From Planococcus maritimus (GTDB taxonomy: Bacteria > Bacillota > Bacilli > Bacillales_A > Planococcaceae): a DNA stretch of 64,000 bases. The stretch spans positions 2,572,501-2,636,500 of the forward strand of contig NZ_CP016538.2 in the NCBI RefSeq assembly GCF_001687625.2, in the 5' to 3' direction. The notes under the pieces were generated by a model. That model saw nothing but the letters and a program-made list of their open reading frames with translations, made no database searches and was not told the DNA's origin. The number at the start of each line of letters is the position of its first letter. Position 1 is the first letter of the stretch. Made by a program: the position numbers and the translations under genes. Positions 18,143 to 27,869 of this stretch are shown one piece after another.

Positions 18143-18607
18143 TCATAGACCTCCATCAAGTACTTGTTTTTGCTCAGACAGCAGCTTCTCAAACAGTTCC
18201 TTATCCCCCGCGGCTAATGCCTGATCAATCATGCGGTTGAAGTTTTCCTGCTCCAGGAACTGGATTGCTTCGGTCGCTTCTTTCTTGGTTTGTTCGTTCA
18301 CTTCGATCAATTCCGCCCTTTCTTCCTTCAAAATGCTCTGAAGGTGTGTGTGTATATCGGACACTAGCAACAATTGGTAGAGCGGCAAACGGATAAAGCG
18401 ATTCCCTTTCTGGAATACAAAGACTTCGGAAAGATTCTCCACTTGGAACGTATTCAAGTTGACGATGATCTCTTTCCCTTCGACCGGAATGAAGTGAAAC
18501 ACTTCATCGTCTTTTAGAATCGAAAAATATTGATAGGCGAACACAAACTTGATGCGGTGCCCTTCTCTCTTTGTATAAAACGGCTTCATCAATTTTACAT
18601 GCAACAT
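18143..18607 (-). CDS. IDEAL-domain-containing protein of unknown function
   Basis: 154-residue soluble protein. The C-terminal NRMIDQALAAGDKELFEKLL matches the short IDEAL domain, named for its residues and found in several Bacillales proteins such as YpiB and a ComK-interacting protein. The N-terminal 100 residues are beta-rich (FVFAYQYFSILKDDE, FIRLPLYQLLLVSD) and not assigned; a short charged helix links them. AGGAGGGG precedes the ATG. It is divergent from ywqB and has its own terminator. Confidence 0.65.
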   Translation of the reverse strand: MLHVKLMKPFYTKREGHRIKFVFAYQYFSILKDDEVFHFIPVEGKEIIVNLNTFQVENLSEVFVFQKGNRFIRLPLYQLLLVSDIHTHLQSILKEERAELIEVNEQTKKEATEAIQFLEQENFNRMIDQALAAGDKELFEKLLSEQKQVLDGGL

Positions 18608-18728
18608 CTGACTCCCCTCCTCATATTTCAGAATATTCTGCTTATATAAATCATACCATAAATTGGGCGAAACGGATAGAAAAAGATATGGACAAACAAT
18701 GGCATTTGCGCTTCTTTTTCCTTCTTCG

Positions 18729-18757
18729 TTTACTGTATTGCCACAAATGCGTATAAT
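18729..18757 (+). promoter_or_regulatory. Sigma-A promoter of ywqB-ywqA
   Basis: TTTACT (18729-18734), 17-bp spacer, perfect TATAAT (18752-18757). Predicted start near 18764, which argues against using the ATG at 18766 for ywqB. Confidence 0.7.
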
Positions 18758-18789
18758 AGAAGGAAATGTTTTTATTTGGGGCGATGCAC

Positions 18790-20322
18790 ATGGCTACGGT
18801 TTTATCCTTAGCGAAACAATACGAAGACACGATCCACAATTATATGGCTGCTATCGACAAGTCGCTTCATCCTACGCGTGCGCTGGATGAGGAAATGGTT
18901 CGAAAAGCAGTCTTTTTAGTGCGCCACGACGGCGTTCAGATTCATTCGTTCAATGAAGAGCGGCTACTGTTAGAAGCGAGCGTGAAAGATGCCCATTCGG
19001 TAAAAGTGGTGCTCAACTTCGGAAAACTTAGTGCCGTATGCGCTTGCCCACAGGAAACCAACTGCCGTCACCGCTTGGCGGTCATTTTTTCGCTTTACCA
19101 AAAAATTGACTCGCTTTCCGAATGGGTCGCGAAATGGCGTGATAAGGAGAATGAGAAATTGTCGACATTGACGAATAAACGCTCACCCGATCAATGGGAA
19201 GCACTGATCCGCAGCACGTGGCGTGAACCAATCAACGATTACGTCACACGTAATTATTTCTATTTTGAACAATTATACGAAGGGCGTTTGAAAAATGCCC
19301 TGTCCTTCATGCCACTCGAGCGTGAATGGAAAACTTTATATAAAACCTATGCCCACTTGATTTCATTGACAGAAGTGTGGAATACGTTCAGCGCGGGGAC
19401 TAAAGAAGTGCACCACTCGTTCTTCAAAACTTGGTTTGCGGACGAATTGCATGCACTTCGTGATTTACTCGGCCAATTGCGCGGTCTGCACCGCACATTC
19501 GAATCGGATGCTTTTTTCACCCATTTACGGGAACTGGTTCGTGAATTTACGGAAACGAATGATGATTCTTTTTCCGAACGCTTTGACATTTACCAGCTGT
19601 TTTGGACTGAATTATTCATCACCAGGCGCGAACGGTTAAGTGGCCTTGAAGATTTTCGGCGTCCTGATGAGCGGGTTCAGGCATTTTTCGACATCCTGCT
19701 CGAAAACGAAGTTGCACCTGGCAATATTGCACCGGGCGCAGCAGCTGACTGGGTCAAACTGGCGGTGCTTGCGGAAGAAGAGGGCCATCAACAAGGGCTG
19801 TCTGCTATTCTAATAGCCCTCAAGCCGCACGTTCGGACTTTCCTGTTTGACGGATTGTTTACGCAATACCGCCACCACTACGTCCGTGTGTTAAGCCGAC
19901 TGTATTCATTGATTGATTTGACCGAAGATGATTGGGAAGATTTGTTTACGCAGTTTGGCCATTACGGCTTGCCGGCCTATTCCGCTTATCTTGTCGAAAA
20001 AGGCATGTATAAGCAATGGGCAGAGCTTCACCAGCTGCATAACTCACCCCTGTATTTTGCTGAGGAATGCGGGTTGAAAGAAGTGCATAATGCCGCACCT
20101 GATTTCGCATTGCCACTTTACCACCGCTATGCGCTGCAACACCTTGAAGAACGCAGCCGCACCAGCTACAAGCAAGCTGTGCGCGTATGGAAGAAAATGA
20201 AGTCTGCTTGCAAAAAAAGCGGGCAATTGCCGTTTTGGAATGATTATATGAAAGAGATCCAACAACGCTATAAACGCTTGCGTGCACTCCAGGAAGAGAT
20301 CGAGAAAGGAAAGCTATTATGA
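18790..20322 (+). CDS. ywqB: SWIM zinc-finger protein YwqB
   Basis: About 510-residue protein with a SWIM zinc finger near the N-terminus: VCACPQETNCRH, the CxCx(n)CxH pattern, about residues 76-87. The rest is helical and unrecognised, with many Trp, Leu and Arg. Genes of this type precede a SNF2 helicase and are assumed to act with it on DNA. The stop overlaps the ywqA start by 4 bp. I choose ATG 18790 because the promoter at 18752 would leave ATG 18766 almost leaderless and GGGG precedes 18790 at a suitable distance; 18784 is also possible. Confidence 0.82.
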   Translation: MATVLSLAKQYEDTIHNYMAAIDKSLHPTRALDEEMVRKAVFLVRHDGVQIHSFNEERLLLEASVKDAHSVKVVLNFGKLSAVCACPQETNCRHRLAVIFSLYQKIDSLSEWVAKWRDKENEKLSTLTNKRSPDQWEALIRSTWREPINDYVTRNYFYFEQLYEGRLKNALSFMPLEREWKTLYKTYAHLISLTEVWNTFSAGTKEVHHSFFKTWFADELHALRDLLGQLRGLHRTFESDAFFTHLRELVREFTETNDDSFSERFDIYQLFWTELFITRRERLSGLEDFRRPDERVQAFFDILLENEVAPGNIAPGAAADWVKLAVLAEEEGHQQGLSAILIALKPHVRTFLFDGLFTQYRHHYVRVLSRLYSLIDLTEDDWEDLFTQFGHYGLPAYSAYLVEKGMYKQWAELHQLHNSPLYFAEECGLKEVHNAAPDFALPLYHRYALQHLEERSRTSYKQAVRVWKKMKSACKKSGQLPFWNDYMKEIQQRYKRLRALQEEIEKGKLL

Positions 20323-23042
20323 ATCAATTCCAAACTGAAGGAAGCCGCACCTATTATTTAAAAATCGAGCAGTCGGACATGTTCCGGCTACAGGCCTATA
20401 ACGACAGCGGAAACCGGATTCCTCCGGAAATTTGGTCGCCGTTCTTGTTTTTTGCTGACAAAGTAAGCTTTTTCGGCATGAATACCCAGACGGATGGCTT
20501 AGACCTGTTGTTGACACCAGCAGATTTTGTCCGCTTGTTCCAGCAGGCTCCCCACCATTACGTCCAATTTTCAGGACGCCGGTTGCAAGATGAAGCTTGG
20601 CTGAAACTTGCGCGCCGCGTCTCTGATTCCTTGAACGATTCTGCTTTATGGCAACATGTCCATGTCGAAGAAGGCACCATTTCCATCGACCCGGCCTATG
20701 GCGATGCAGAAATCCGTTCATTCTTGACCGATACAATCGAACATCAATTACGCCAAAAAGGGCTCACTTCCGAACAATTGCCGTACCTCTTGCACTTTGT
20801 CGAGCATGCCGGCTGGGATGGGCTCGAACCGGCGGATGATTTCGTGCTGGCCATGCAATTGACCGAACCGGACGACAGTGGCCTTTGGGCTTTCCGAACG
20901 GCGCTGCGTACGAAACGCGGCAGCGCATATTGGACACCGTCAAAACGTCGTGAAAACGAAGTGATTGAAAAAGTCCTGCCTGAAAAATGGCGTGCTCATG
21001 CGCGTGACATTCAAGAACGCCAAAGCTTGATCCTCAGCCTATGCCCTTCTGTCGAGCGCTATGAAGCCGATCAGATGTATATCGCCCGTTGGACCGATGC
21101 GGAAGTCCTGAGCTTCCTGCGCAACGATGCGGACCTACTGCAGGCATTCGGCGTGGAAGTGTCGATCCCTTCCTGGCTGCAAGCTGTTCAGGAATCGAAA
21201 GTCCGCGTCAAAGCAAACGTGACTTCACCGGCGAAAAAAGCTTCCGTCGTGGGATTGGACCAAATTATCAACTTTGACTGGAAGTTCTCACTCAATGGTC
21301 ATGAATTGAGCATGCAGGATTTTGAGCAGTTGGTGACGGAAAACCGTGAATTTATCCGCGTCGGCAACGAGTGGGTACGCGTCGACTCCAATTTATTGAT
21401 GCAGCTGCGCCAGATGATCGAAGAAGCGGAAGATGCTGATTGGACGCTGAAAGATATGCTGTTCCATAATGTACCGGATGTCATGCTCGAAGAACCCGGT
21501 GAGGAAGACGATCCGCTTGTCGAGTTTCATTTGAATAATTCTTTGAAAGTATTGCTCGATAAATTGCTGGATAAGCGTGACCTGCCGGAAACCCCATTAC
21601 CGGAAAACTTGATGACCGAGCTGCGCCCTTACCAGAAGACCGGTTTCGATTATTTGGCGTTTATGCGCGAGGAAGGATTTGGCTTGTGTTTGGCCGATGA
21701 TATGGGGCTCGGCAAGACCGTTCAATTGATCGCTTACTTGCTGCATGTACACAGCGAAAAACCGAAACAGCCATCGCTCATCATTTGCCCGACTTCAGTT
21801 CTCGGCAACTGGCAAAAAGAGTTGGAACGTTTTGCACCTGATTTAAAAGTCGCGACGCATTACGGCAGCAACCGTCCGAAAGGCCAGGCCTTCCTGGACT
21901 CGCTTGCATCGGAACAACCCGATGTGGTGCTGTCGACGTACGGCATCGCTTCTTCCGACAGCGTCGAAATCCAATCAATTACGTGGACGAGTATTACGCT
22001 CGATGAAGCCCAAAACATCAAAAATATGTACACGAAGCAATCGCGGACGATCCGCAAATTTAAAGGACAACATCATATTGCGCTCACTGGGACACCAATT
22101 GAGAACCGTTTGTCTGAACTATGGTCGATATTCGATTTCATCAATAAAGGCTACCTGTACCGCATCAAGCAGTTCCAGGAAGCCTTTATGGTGCCTATTG
22201 AGCGGGATGATTCCGAACAGGCTAAGGAAAAGCTGCGGCAGCGCATACAGCCATTTCTATTGCGCCGCACGAAAAAAGATCCCGAACTTCAGCTCAATTT
22301 ACCGGAAAAACTGGAGCAATTGGAATATTGCCCATTGACGCCGGAACAAGCCGCGCTATATGAGGGGCTCGTTCAGGATACGGTGCAAAAGATGGGGACG
22401 CTCACAGGCTTCGAGAAAAAAGGCCTCGTCCTGAAAATGCTCAGCAAGCTGAAGCAGCTATGCAATCACCCGTCCCTTTACTTGAAAGAGCCGTATACGA
22501 CCGCAGACGAGTTATTGCCCCGCTCTCAGAAACTTGAGCGTATCGTGACACTTGCGGGGGAAATCGCGGAACGCGGGGAACAGTGCTTGATCTTTACACA
22601 GTACATTGGAATGGGCCATCTGCTGCAGCAGGCGCTGAATGAATTATACGGGCATGAAGTGCCGTTCTTAACCGGCCATATGCCGAAAAACCAACGGGAT
22701 TCACTTGTCGCTTCTTTCCAAAATGGCGAATTCCCGATATTCATCCTTTCCTTGAAAGCGGGCGGCACCGGCCTTAATTTAACGGCGGCTACGCATGTCT
22801 TGCATGCAGACCGCTGGTGGAACCCGGCCGTGGAAAATCAAGCGACCGACCGAGCATACCGCATCGGCCAAACGCAATTTGTCCACGTCCATAAATTCGT
22901 GACAATCGGGACAATCGAAGAAAAAATCGATTCACTGCTCACGCAGAAGCAATCGATGTCAGACCAGTTTATCCAATCCAGCCAGTGGATGACCGACCTA
23001 TCCGATGACGAATTGAAAGAATTGTTCACTTATAGCTTTTAA
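20319..23042 (+). CDS. ywqA: SNF2-family DNA helicase/ATPase YwqA
   Basis: 907-residue SWI2/SNF2-type ATPase that probably remodels protein-DNA complexes. An N-terminal region specific to bacterial SNF2 proteins (about residues 1-440) precedes the motor: TELRPYQKTGFDYL (Q-like motif), LADDMGLGKTVQ (motif I), ITLDEAQNIKN (motif II, DEAQ), ALTGTPIENRLSELWS (III), LKAGGTGLNLTAATHV (V) and QATDRAYRIGQ (VI). ATGA overlap with ywqB indicates coupling. The pair ywqB-ywqA also exists in B. subtilis near ssbB. A terminator follows directly. Confidence 0.92.
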   Translation: MNQFQTEGSRTYYLKIEQSDMFRLQAYNDSGNRIPPEIWSPFLFFADKVSFFGMNTQTDGLDLLLTPADFVRLFQQAPHHYVQFSGRRLQDEAWLKLARRVSDSLNDSALWQHVHVEEGTISIDPAYGDAEIRSFLTDTIEHQLRQKGLTSEQLPYLLHFVEHAGWDGLEPADDFVLAMQLTEPDDSGLWAFRTALRTKRGSAYWTPSKRRENEVIEKVLPEKWRAHARDIQERQSLILSLCPSVERYEADQMYIARWTDAEVLSFLRNDADLLQAFGVEVSIPSWLQAVQESKVRVKANVTSPAKKASVVGLDQIINFDWKFSLNGHELSMQDFEQLVTENREFIRVGNEWVRVDSNLLMQLRQMIEEAEDADWTLKDMLFHNVPDVMLEEPGEEDDPLVEFHLNNSLKVLLDKLLDKRDLPETPLPENLMTELRPYQKTGFDYLAFMREEGFGLCLADDMGLGKTVQLIAYLLHVHSEKPKQPSLIICPTSVLGNWQKELERFAPDLKVATHYGSNRPKGQAFLDSLASEQPDVVLSTYGIASSDSVEIQSITWTSITLDEAQNIKNMYTKQSRTIRKFKGQHHIALTGTPIENRLSELWSIFDFINKGYLYRIKQFQEAFMVPIERDDSEQAKEKLRQRIQPFLLRRTKKDPELQLNLPEKLEQLEYCPLTPEQAALYEGLVQDTVQKMGTLTGFEKKGLVLKMLSKLKQLCNHPSLYLKEPYTTADELLPRSQKLERIVTLAGEIAERGEQCLIFTQYIGMGHLLQQALNELYGHEVPFLTGHMPKNQRDSLVASFQNGEFPIFILSLKAGGTGLNLTAATHVLHADRWWNPAVENQATDRAYRIGQTQFVHVHKFVTIGTIEEKIDSLLTQKQSMSDQFIQSSQWMTDLSDDELKELFTYSF

Positions 23043-23081
23043 AAAATCCGGCCAGGACCCCACCTGGCTGGATTTTTTTGG
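23043..23081 (+). terminator. Terminator of ywqB-ywqA
   Basis: ATCCGGCCAGG/CCTGGCTGGAT stem followed by seven T. Confidence 0.88.
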
Positions 23082-23091
23082 ACAGCGATCA

Positions 23092-23235
23092 TCAGTTTTT
23101 TTCGCCTGTGGCGAAGACCCGTTTCAGTTCTGACAGCTCCCGCTCCGCTTCAATCATGCGTTGCTGAAGCGAAGCGGTCAGTTTGATCAATTGCTCCATA
23201 TGGACTTCCAACTGGAGCTGAAGTTCTTTCGGCAT
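23092..23235 (-). CDS. 47-residue coiled-coil protein downstream of ssbB
   Basis: Starts MPKELQLQLEVHMEQLIKL and continues as one long, charged helix with heptad-like Leu spacing, ending FATGEKN. AAGGAGG lies nine bases before the ATG. It begins 20 bp after the ssbB stop, so it is probably co-transcribed with it. No family is recognised. It could be an SsbB-associated factor or a small regulatory protein; that is only inference from position. Confidence 0.65.
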   Translation of the reverse strand: MPKELQLQLEVHMEQLIKLTASLQQRMIEAERELSELKRVFATGEKN

Positions 23236-23255
23236 TCCACTTGCCTCCTTATGCA

Positions 23256-23666
23256 TCAACTGTTCACCTGCTCAGTTTCGGGCGGCTGGAAATCGAATTC
23301 CGCACTAGGATCCGGATCCGTCCGCTTGGGGATGAGGTCATCTGAGGGCTTTCGTTTATCGAGGAAACGCACTTGGTCGCCGATGATTTCCGTTACATAG
23401 ATGCGGGAGCCATCTTCCTTATCGTAATGGCGAGATTGGATCCTCCCTGTGATGGCCACTTGTGAACCTTTCATGCAATACTTGGCGACGTTTTGGGCAG
23501 TCCGCCCCCAAGTCGAGCACAGGACGTAATCGCTTTCGATTTCCCCTCGTTGATTTCTGAAATTGCGGGAAATCGCCACGACGAAGGTAGTATGTATACG
23601 CCCTTCTCCCAGCACCCGCATCGACGGGTCTTTCGTCAACCGCCCAACAATGCCTACTTGATTCAT
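23256..23666 (-). CDS. ssbB: Single-stranded DNA-binding protein SsbB
   Basis: 136-residue OB-fold protein (MNQVGIVGRLTKDPSMRVL, FVVAISRNFRN, YVLCSTWGRTAQNVAKYCMKGSQV split around aromatic DNA-contacting residues). It lacks the long Gly/Gln-rich linker and acidic DDDIPF tip of the essential SsbA, so it corresponds to the competence-type paralogue SsbB (YwpH), which also lies near ywpF in B. subtilis. The start is the ATG after AAGGAGGTGAAATCA, not the GTG inside that site. I found no clear ComK box upstream. Confidence 0.85.
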   Translation of the reverse strand: MNQVGIVGRLTKDPSMRVLGEGRIHTTFVVAISRNFRNQRGEIESDYVLCSTWGRTAQNVAKYCMKGSQVAITGRIQSRHYDKEDGSRIYVTEIIGDQVRFLDKRKPSDDLIPKRTDPDPSAEFDFQPPETEQVNS

Positions 23667-23902
23667 TGATTTCACCTCCTTGCCGGCAAGGTCAATTCAG
23701 CTGTTGATACACTGGCCTGCCGGTAATGAAAGCATACTAATATCACTATTTCCTTGGCAATGTGGCAAATCGCGAATTTGCAGGAATTTCGGGCATCATT
23801 TATTGAATTCTGAAATAGGCAAAAAAAATTTTCAGCCTTTTCGCAGCCAAAAATAAAGCAATTTTTTACCTCTTAGCTACAATGAAAAAAACTTCTTTCG
23901 AG

Positions 23903-23956
23903 TGTCTGGTTTTTTTCTCCAGACATTCACCGGGCAATTTCGTGCTATGCTATACT
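23903..23956 (+). promoter_or_regulatory. Promoter region of ywpF with upstream hairpin
   Basis: GTCTGG...CCAGAC (23903-23923, loop of T) lies upstream of an extended -10 TGCTATACT (TATACT at 23951-23956). The -35 is weak (TTCACC at 23926 with a 19-bp spacer), and the hairpin abuts it, which suggests a regulated promoter. Confidence 0.45.
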
Positions 23957-23985
23957 GAAACAAAGCTTTATCTGGAGGGAATTGC

Positions 23986-24429
23986 ATGAAAACCTTTAAA
24001 ATGCTGTCGCTCGCTGTAGTGGATGGTGAACAACTCATCAACTACCCGCTCCATGACGGCCTGATCATCAATCAGGAAAATTCCCAGCGTTCGTGGGTAC
24101 TTGAGCTGCTGGTGGATGAGAAACACGAAGGCGTTTTTCTTGATATGAAGCAAAACGGCAAAGTCTATGATGTCAAAGTCGTCATTTCCTATCCTGGAAA
24201 CGAACCAGCGACGTTCGAAGTGATCATCCATGCCGTTAAACCAATCGGCGGCCACGTTTCTGTGTTGATGAAAGGGACCTTAAAACGCGCTCGCCGCAAG
24301 TACGCCGAGACTTTATTGTCTGAGCTGTTAGAAGACGGTCTGGAAGGGCAAGATTTGCTCGACCGCTTTGAAACGGACATGAAGGAACGTCCCGTTTTGC
24401 GCAAAGATGAAAGCAGATCCACTTCATGA
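23986..24429 (+). CDS. ywpF: YwpF-like family protein
   Basis: 147-residue protein starting MKTFKMLSLAVVDGEQLINY, which matches the YwpF-like family seen in Bacilli. The N-terminal half is beta-rich (WVLELLVDEKHEGVFLDM) and the C-terminal third helical and charged (LSELLEDGLEGQDLLDRFETD). No function is known. TCTGGAGG precedes the ATG. It shares its terminator with the convergent fabZ gene and keeps its B. subtilis neighbourhood (fabZ, ssbB). Confidence 0.78.
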   Translation: MKTFKMLSLAVVDGEQLINYPLHDGLIINQENSQRSWVLELLVDEKHEGVFLDMKQNGKVYDVKVVISYPGNEPATFEVIIHAVKPIGGHVSVLMKGTLKRARRKYAETLLSELLEDGLEGQDLLDRFETDMKERPVLRKDESRSTS

Positions 24430-24466
24430 AAAAAACGCCTCCCGCGGCTGCGGGAGGCGTTTTTTG
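24428..24466. terminator. Bidirectional terminator between ywpF and fabZ
   Basis: Perfect ACGCCTCCCGC/GCGGGAGGCGT stem with A and T runs on both sides. Confidence 0.9.
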
Positions 24467-24467
24467 G

Positions 24468-24905
24468 TTATTTTTCTTGAACTGGCCCAAGCGCGAAGAG
24501 GATATCGCATTCACAAGCGATTTCTCCATCTACAGTCGCAATCGCATGGCCTTTGCCCATAGAACCGCGCAGACGCGTCAATTCCACTTCTAGGCGCAAT
24601 TGATCGCCTGGGGTCACTTGGCGTTTAAAGCGGCAATTGTCAATGCCTGTGAAAAAGGCTAAGCGCCCTTTGTTTTCTTCCATCTGAAGAACAGCTGCTG
24701 CTCCGACCTGCGCCAGTGCTTCAACAATCAAAACACCTGGCATAACAGGATACCCTGGGAAATGGCCGTTAAAGAAATCTTCATTGGCGGTTACGTTTTT
24801 TAATCCGACCGCTTTTTTTCCTGCATCAATTTCAATAATCCGATCGACCATCAAAAATGGGTACCGGTGAGGCAAAATTGCCTGTACTTGTTCTGTCGTC
24901 AACAT
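24468..24905 (-). CDS. fabZ: 3-hydroxyacyl-ACP dehydratase FabZ
   Basis: 145-residue cytosolic hot-dog-fold enzyme of type II fatty acid synthesis. It dehydrates beta-hydroxyacyl-ACP to trans-2-enoyl-ACP. Catalytic His is in [21 protein letters not shown] (split: [12 protein letters not shown]), with the catalytic Glu in VEALAQ. N-terminal [14 protein letters not shown] is the classic start. It lies downstream of mbl and epuA on the same strand, as fabZ lies near mbl in B. subtilis. Confidence 0.95.
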   Translation of the reverse strand: MLTTEQVQAILPHRYPFLMVDRIIEIDAGKKAVGLKNVTANEDFFNGHFPGYPVMPGVLIVEALAQVGAAAVLQMEENKGRLAFFTGIDNCRFKRQVTPGDQLRLEVELTRLRGSMGKGHAIATVDGEIACECDILFALGPVQEK

Positions 24906-24963
24906 TTAGTCCATTCCCTTCTACACGTTCTGCTTGTCTCATTTAAGCGCTACCACTCATTGA

Positions 24964-25227
24964 TTATGTGACCCCGCGCATGATGTCAAAGATATGTTGC
25001 CAAGTTTCCCATTTGAGTGCATCTCCAGCGCTGCCGTCTCCAATAACGCCATATCCAATCATCGCACCAAGTGCTGCCATCACAACGAGCAGCGCGATAA
25101 CAAGAAGGATTCGCAGCCAGATCGGAAACATGCGAATTTGGACCCACCGCGTTTTTTTCTGTGGTTTATCGGCTTGCGGATTTGGTTTATCTGGCTGAGT
25201 AGAGCCAGTTTTAGGTGATTGTGCCAT
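24964..25227 (-). CDS. EpuA-family small membrane protein (often mis-named RNA polymerase beta subunit)
   Basis: 87 residues: a polar, Pro/Lys-rich N-terminus, a basic RWVQIRMFPIWLR motif, one transmembrane helix (about 38-60) and GYGVIGDGSAGDALKWETWQHI. This fits Pfam EpuA (PF11772). Database entries call it DNA-directed RNA polymerase subunit beta because of an old fusion, but nothing here suggests RNA polymerase function. It sits between mbl and fabZ in an apparent operon. Confidence 0.8.
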   Translation of the reverse strand: MAQSPKTGSTQPDKPNPQADKPQKKTRWVQIRMFPIWLRILLVIALLVVMAALGAMIGYGVIGDGSAGDALKWETWQHIFDIMRGVT

Positions 25228-25330
25228 TGCTATGTCAACCTTTCTTCTTTAAATGCCTCATGCTAATCAAGTTTCTTCACTATCTGCCATTATACTAAAA
25301 AGTGGAGCTTATGGAACAATAATTTGAATA

Positions 25331-26326
25331 TTATCTCCTCGCACGAAAAACATCCTGCTTCGCTTCAAGCATTTTCCCAGTACCAAGAGCCACGCATTCT
25401 TTCGGATGTTCCGCAATGCCAATCGGAATTTCTAGCCGTTCTGCCAGTAACCGGTCCAAACCTCCAAGTAAAGCGCCTCCACCGGTTAAAACCCCACCGC
25501 GGTCGATAATATCCGCTGCCAGCTCAGGAGGTGTCTGTTCGAGCACCATGCGTACGCCTTCTGCCACCAACTCAACAGATTCACGCAAAGCCTCCGTAAT
25601 TTCCAGCGCCGTAAGCGTAATTGTCCGTGGGTAGCCTGTCAGCATATCCCGTCCACGAATCTCCATCGTCGCTTGTTGATCGCCACTGACCGTGCCAAAC
25701 TCAACTTTTAGCTTTTCAGCAGTGCGTTCCCCAATCAATAGTTTGTACTTTCTCTTGATGTAATGGAGAATGTCCAAATCAAAATGATCCCCTGCAGTTT
25801 TTAATGTGACGCTTTTGACAATCTCCCCCATCGACAAGACGGCAATATCGGAAGTGCCACCGCCAATGTCGATAACGAGACTCGCATCCGCCTGGTAAAT
25901 ATCAAGCCCTGCTCCAATCGCTGCTACTTTCGGTTCCACTTCAACATAAACTTTTCGTGCGCCGGCTTTCTCGGCCACTTCACGAATGGCCTTTTGTTCG
26001 ATACTCGTGATATTCGCCGGACAGCAGATGAGGATTCGCGGCTTCATCATAAAGCCTTTCAATTTCAAGACTTGCATAAAATGTTTGAGCATGAGCTCTG
26101 TAATGTCAAAATCATGGATGACGCCATCTTTTAACGGCCGGATGACTGCAATATGCTGAGGTGTCCGCCCCATCATCTTTTGGGCTTCCGTGCCAACTGC
26201 TATGAGTTCATTGGACTTCTTATCTACTGCTACAACGGACGGCTCATTTAAAATGATGCCCTTGCCTTTTACATAGATCAGCACATTGGCTGTTCCAAGA
26301 TCGATACCGATATCTTTCGAAAACAT
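25331..26326 (-). CDS. mbl: MreB-like rod-shape protein Mbl
   Basis: Actin-like ATPase, 331 residues, that polymerises under the membrane and guides lateral wall synthesis. Phosphate-1 motif IGIDLGTANVLIY, phosphate-2 VIDIGGGTSDIAV and the adenosine motif GGVLTGGGALLGG are all present. ATG 26326 follows AAGGGGACGG. Called Mbl, not MreB, because of its position downstream of murAA and upstream of fabZ; MreB genes usually sit with mreCD. Confidence 0.9.
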   Translation of the reverse strand: MFSKDIGIDLGTANVLIYVKGKGIILNEPSVVAVDKKSNELIAVGTEAQKMMGRTPQHIAVIRPLKDGVIHDFDITELMLKHFMQVLKLKGFMMKPRILICCPANITSIEQKAIREVAEKAGARKVYVEVEPKVAAIGAGLDIYQADASLVIDIGGGTSDIAVLSMGEIVKSVTLKTAGDHFDLDILHYIKRKYKLLIGERTAEKLKVEFGTVSGDQQATMEIRGRDMLTGYPRTITLTALEITEALRESVELVAEGVRMVLEQTPPELAADIIDRGGVLTGGGALLGGLDRLLAERLEIPIGIAEHPKECVALGTGKMLEAKQDVFRARR

Positions 26327-26440
26327 GATGCCGTCCCCTTCCTTTACTTTACAAGCATGATTGAAGCTCAAATATTTAAACCAACTCCATATTGCAATCT
26401 TCCATATGCCGAATACGTCAAGATAACTTATCTAGTTGAA

Positions 26441-26470
26441 ATTTTATCATAATCCTGCAATGACTGACAA
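26441..26470 (-). promoter_or_regulatory. Likely sigma-A promoter of mbl
   Basis: Minus strand TTGTCA (26465-26470), 18-bp spacer, TAAAAT (26441-26446), about 115 bp before the mbl start. Confidence 0.5.
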
Positions 26471-26505
26471 AATTCCCCGAAAATACTTTCATCTTGTGTT
26501 TCTAC

Positions 26506-26541
26506 GAAAAAAGCCTACCGCTCAATTGTGCGGCAGGCTTT
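26506..26541 (-). terminator. Terminator of murAA
   Basis: AAGCCTACCGC/GCGGCAGGCTT stem with one mismatch, then TTTTTTC on the minus strand. Confidence 0.83.
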
Positions 26542-26570
26542 GGATCTTATGAAGTATGAGTCCTGATGAT

Positions 26571-27869
26571 TTAAACCATTTGCTCTTCTTTTACTTCGAT
26601 TGTTTCTGTCGATACGCGTTCAATGTCAGCCCCTAGAGCTTCAAGTTTCAAATGGAAATCTACATAACCACGATCTAGATGATAGAGTTCGTGTACACGT
26701 GTAATGCCTTCAGCAGCAAGTCCAGCCAAGATCAATGCAGCTGCTGCACGAAGGTCTGTCGCTGATACTTGTGCGCCTTGTAATTTAGAAGGTCCCTCCA
26801 TGATCACGGAACGTCCTTCAATCTTAACGGATGCATTCATGCGACGGAATTCTTCTACGTGCATGAAGCGGTTTTCAAAAACCGTTTCTGTCAAGATGCC
26901 GTTTCCTGTAGCTGTCAGCATCAATGACATCATTTGTGACTGCATGTCTGTTGGGAATCCTGGGTGCGGCATCGTTTTGATATCGATCGAACGGAGTGGG
27001 CGTGTCGAGCGGATCCGCAAGCCTTCATCCGTTTCTTGAATATCGACGCCCATTTCGCCCATTTTCGAAATCAATGCTGCCATATGTTCCGGCACGGCGT
27101 TCTCGATGATGACATCGCCTTCTGTGATAGCAGCTGCTACCATGAATGTTCCAGCTTCGACGCGGTCAGGAATGATTGAGTGATTCGAACCGTGAAGTGT
27201 TTCGACACCTTCGATGCGCATAGTGTCTGTCCCAGCGCCTTTGACGTTTCCGCCCATTTGGTTAATATAGTTCGCAAGGTCAACGATTTCTGGTTCTTTC
27301 GCTGCGTTTTCAATGATTGTTACGCCATCCGCAAGTGCTGCAGCGGACATAATGTTTTCAGTCGCTCCGACACTTGGGAAGTCGAGGTAGATTTTCGCGC
27401 CGCGCAAACGGCCATCTGTTTTCGCTTCTACAAAACCGTTGCCGAACGTAATGTTCGCGCCCATGGCTTCAAAGCCTTTCAAATGCTGGTCGATTGGGCG
27501 TGACCCAATGGCACAGCCGCCTGGCAAAGCTACGCGAGCAAAGCCGTTACGTGCAAGTACCGGCCCCATGACTAGAATCGATGCACGCATTTTGCGGACA
27601 TATTCGAACTGTGCCTCACTTGATAGTTGTGAAGATGCATCGATGTGCATCTCGTTGTTTTCCGGGAAATATTCGATGTCGACGTTCAAGCTTCTCAATA
27701 CTTCTTGAATAGTGTAGACATCAGCTAGATTCGGCACTTCCGTGATGATGCTTTTCCCTTCACTTGCAAGGAGCGCGCCTGCCAATACTGGCAATACTGC
27801 GTTCTTCGCGCCTTCTACACGTACTTTACCTGTTAATTTTTTTCCGCCTTTAACGATGATATGATCCAA
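26571..27869 (-). CDS. murAA: UDP-N-acetylglucosamine 1-carboxyvinyltransferase MurAA
   Basis: First committed enzyme of peptidoglycan synthesis; transfers enolpyruvyl from PEP to UDP-GlcNAc in the cytosol. The catalytic, fosfomycin-reactive Cys is in [28 protein letters not shown] and [14 protein letters not shown] are further family motifs. 432 residues. The start is most likely TTG at 27869 (LDHIIVKGG), because GGAGGG lies seven bases upstream and the apparent earlier ATG is inside that site. A second MurA is at 51619. Position near atp and mbl marks this as MurAA. Confidence 0.93.
   Translation of the reverse strand: MDHIIVKGGKKLTGKVRVEGAKNAVLPVLAGALLASEGKSIITEVPNLADVYTIQEVLRSLNVDIEYFPENNEMHIDASSQLSSEAQFEYVRKMRASILVMGPVLARNGFARVALPGGCAIGSRPIDQHLKGFEAMGANITFGNGFVEAKTDGRLRGAKIYLDFPSVGATENIMSAAALADGVTIIENAAKEPEIVDLANYINQMGGNVKGAGTDTMRIEGVETLHGSNHSIIPDRVEAGTFMVAAAITEGDVIIENAVPEHMAALISKMGEMGVDIQETDEGLRIRSTRPLRSIDIKTMPHPGFPTDMQSQMMSLMLTATGNGILTETVFENRFMHVEEFRRMNASVKIEGRSVIMEGPSKLQGAQVSATDLRAAAALILAGLAAEGITRVHELYHLDRGYVDFHLKLEALGADIERVSTETIEVKEEQMV

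Noticed and set aside
23750..23880. ComK box upstream of ssbB
   Set aside because: A- and T-tracts occur, but none has the AAAA-N5-TTTT pairs at proper spacing.
24964..25227. RNA polymerase beta subunit fragment
   Set aside because: Database-style name for EpuA-family proteins; the sequence is a single-span membrane protein with no polymerase motif.
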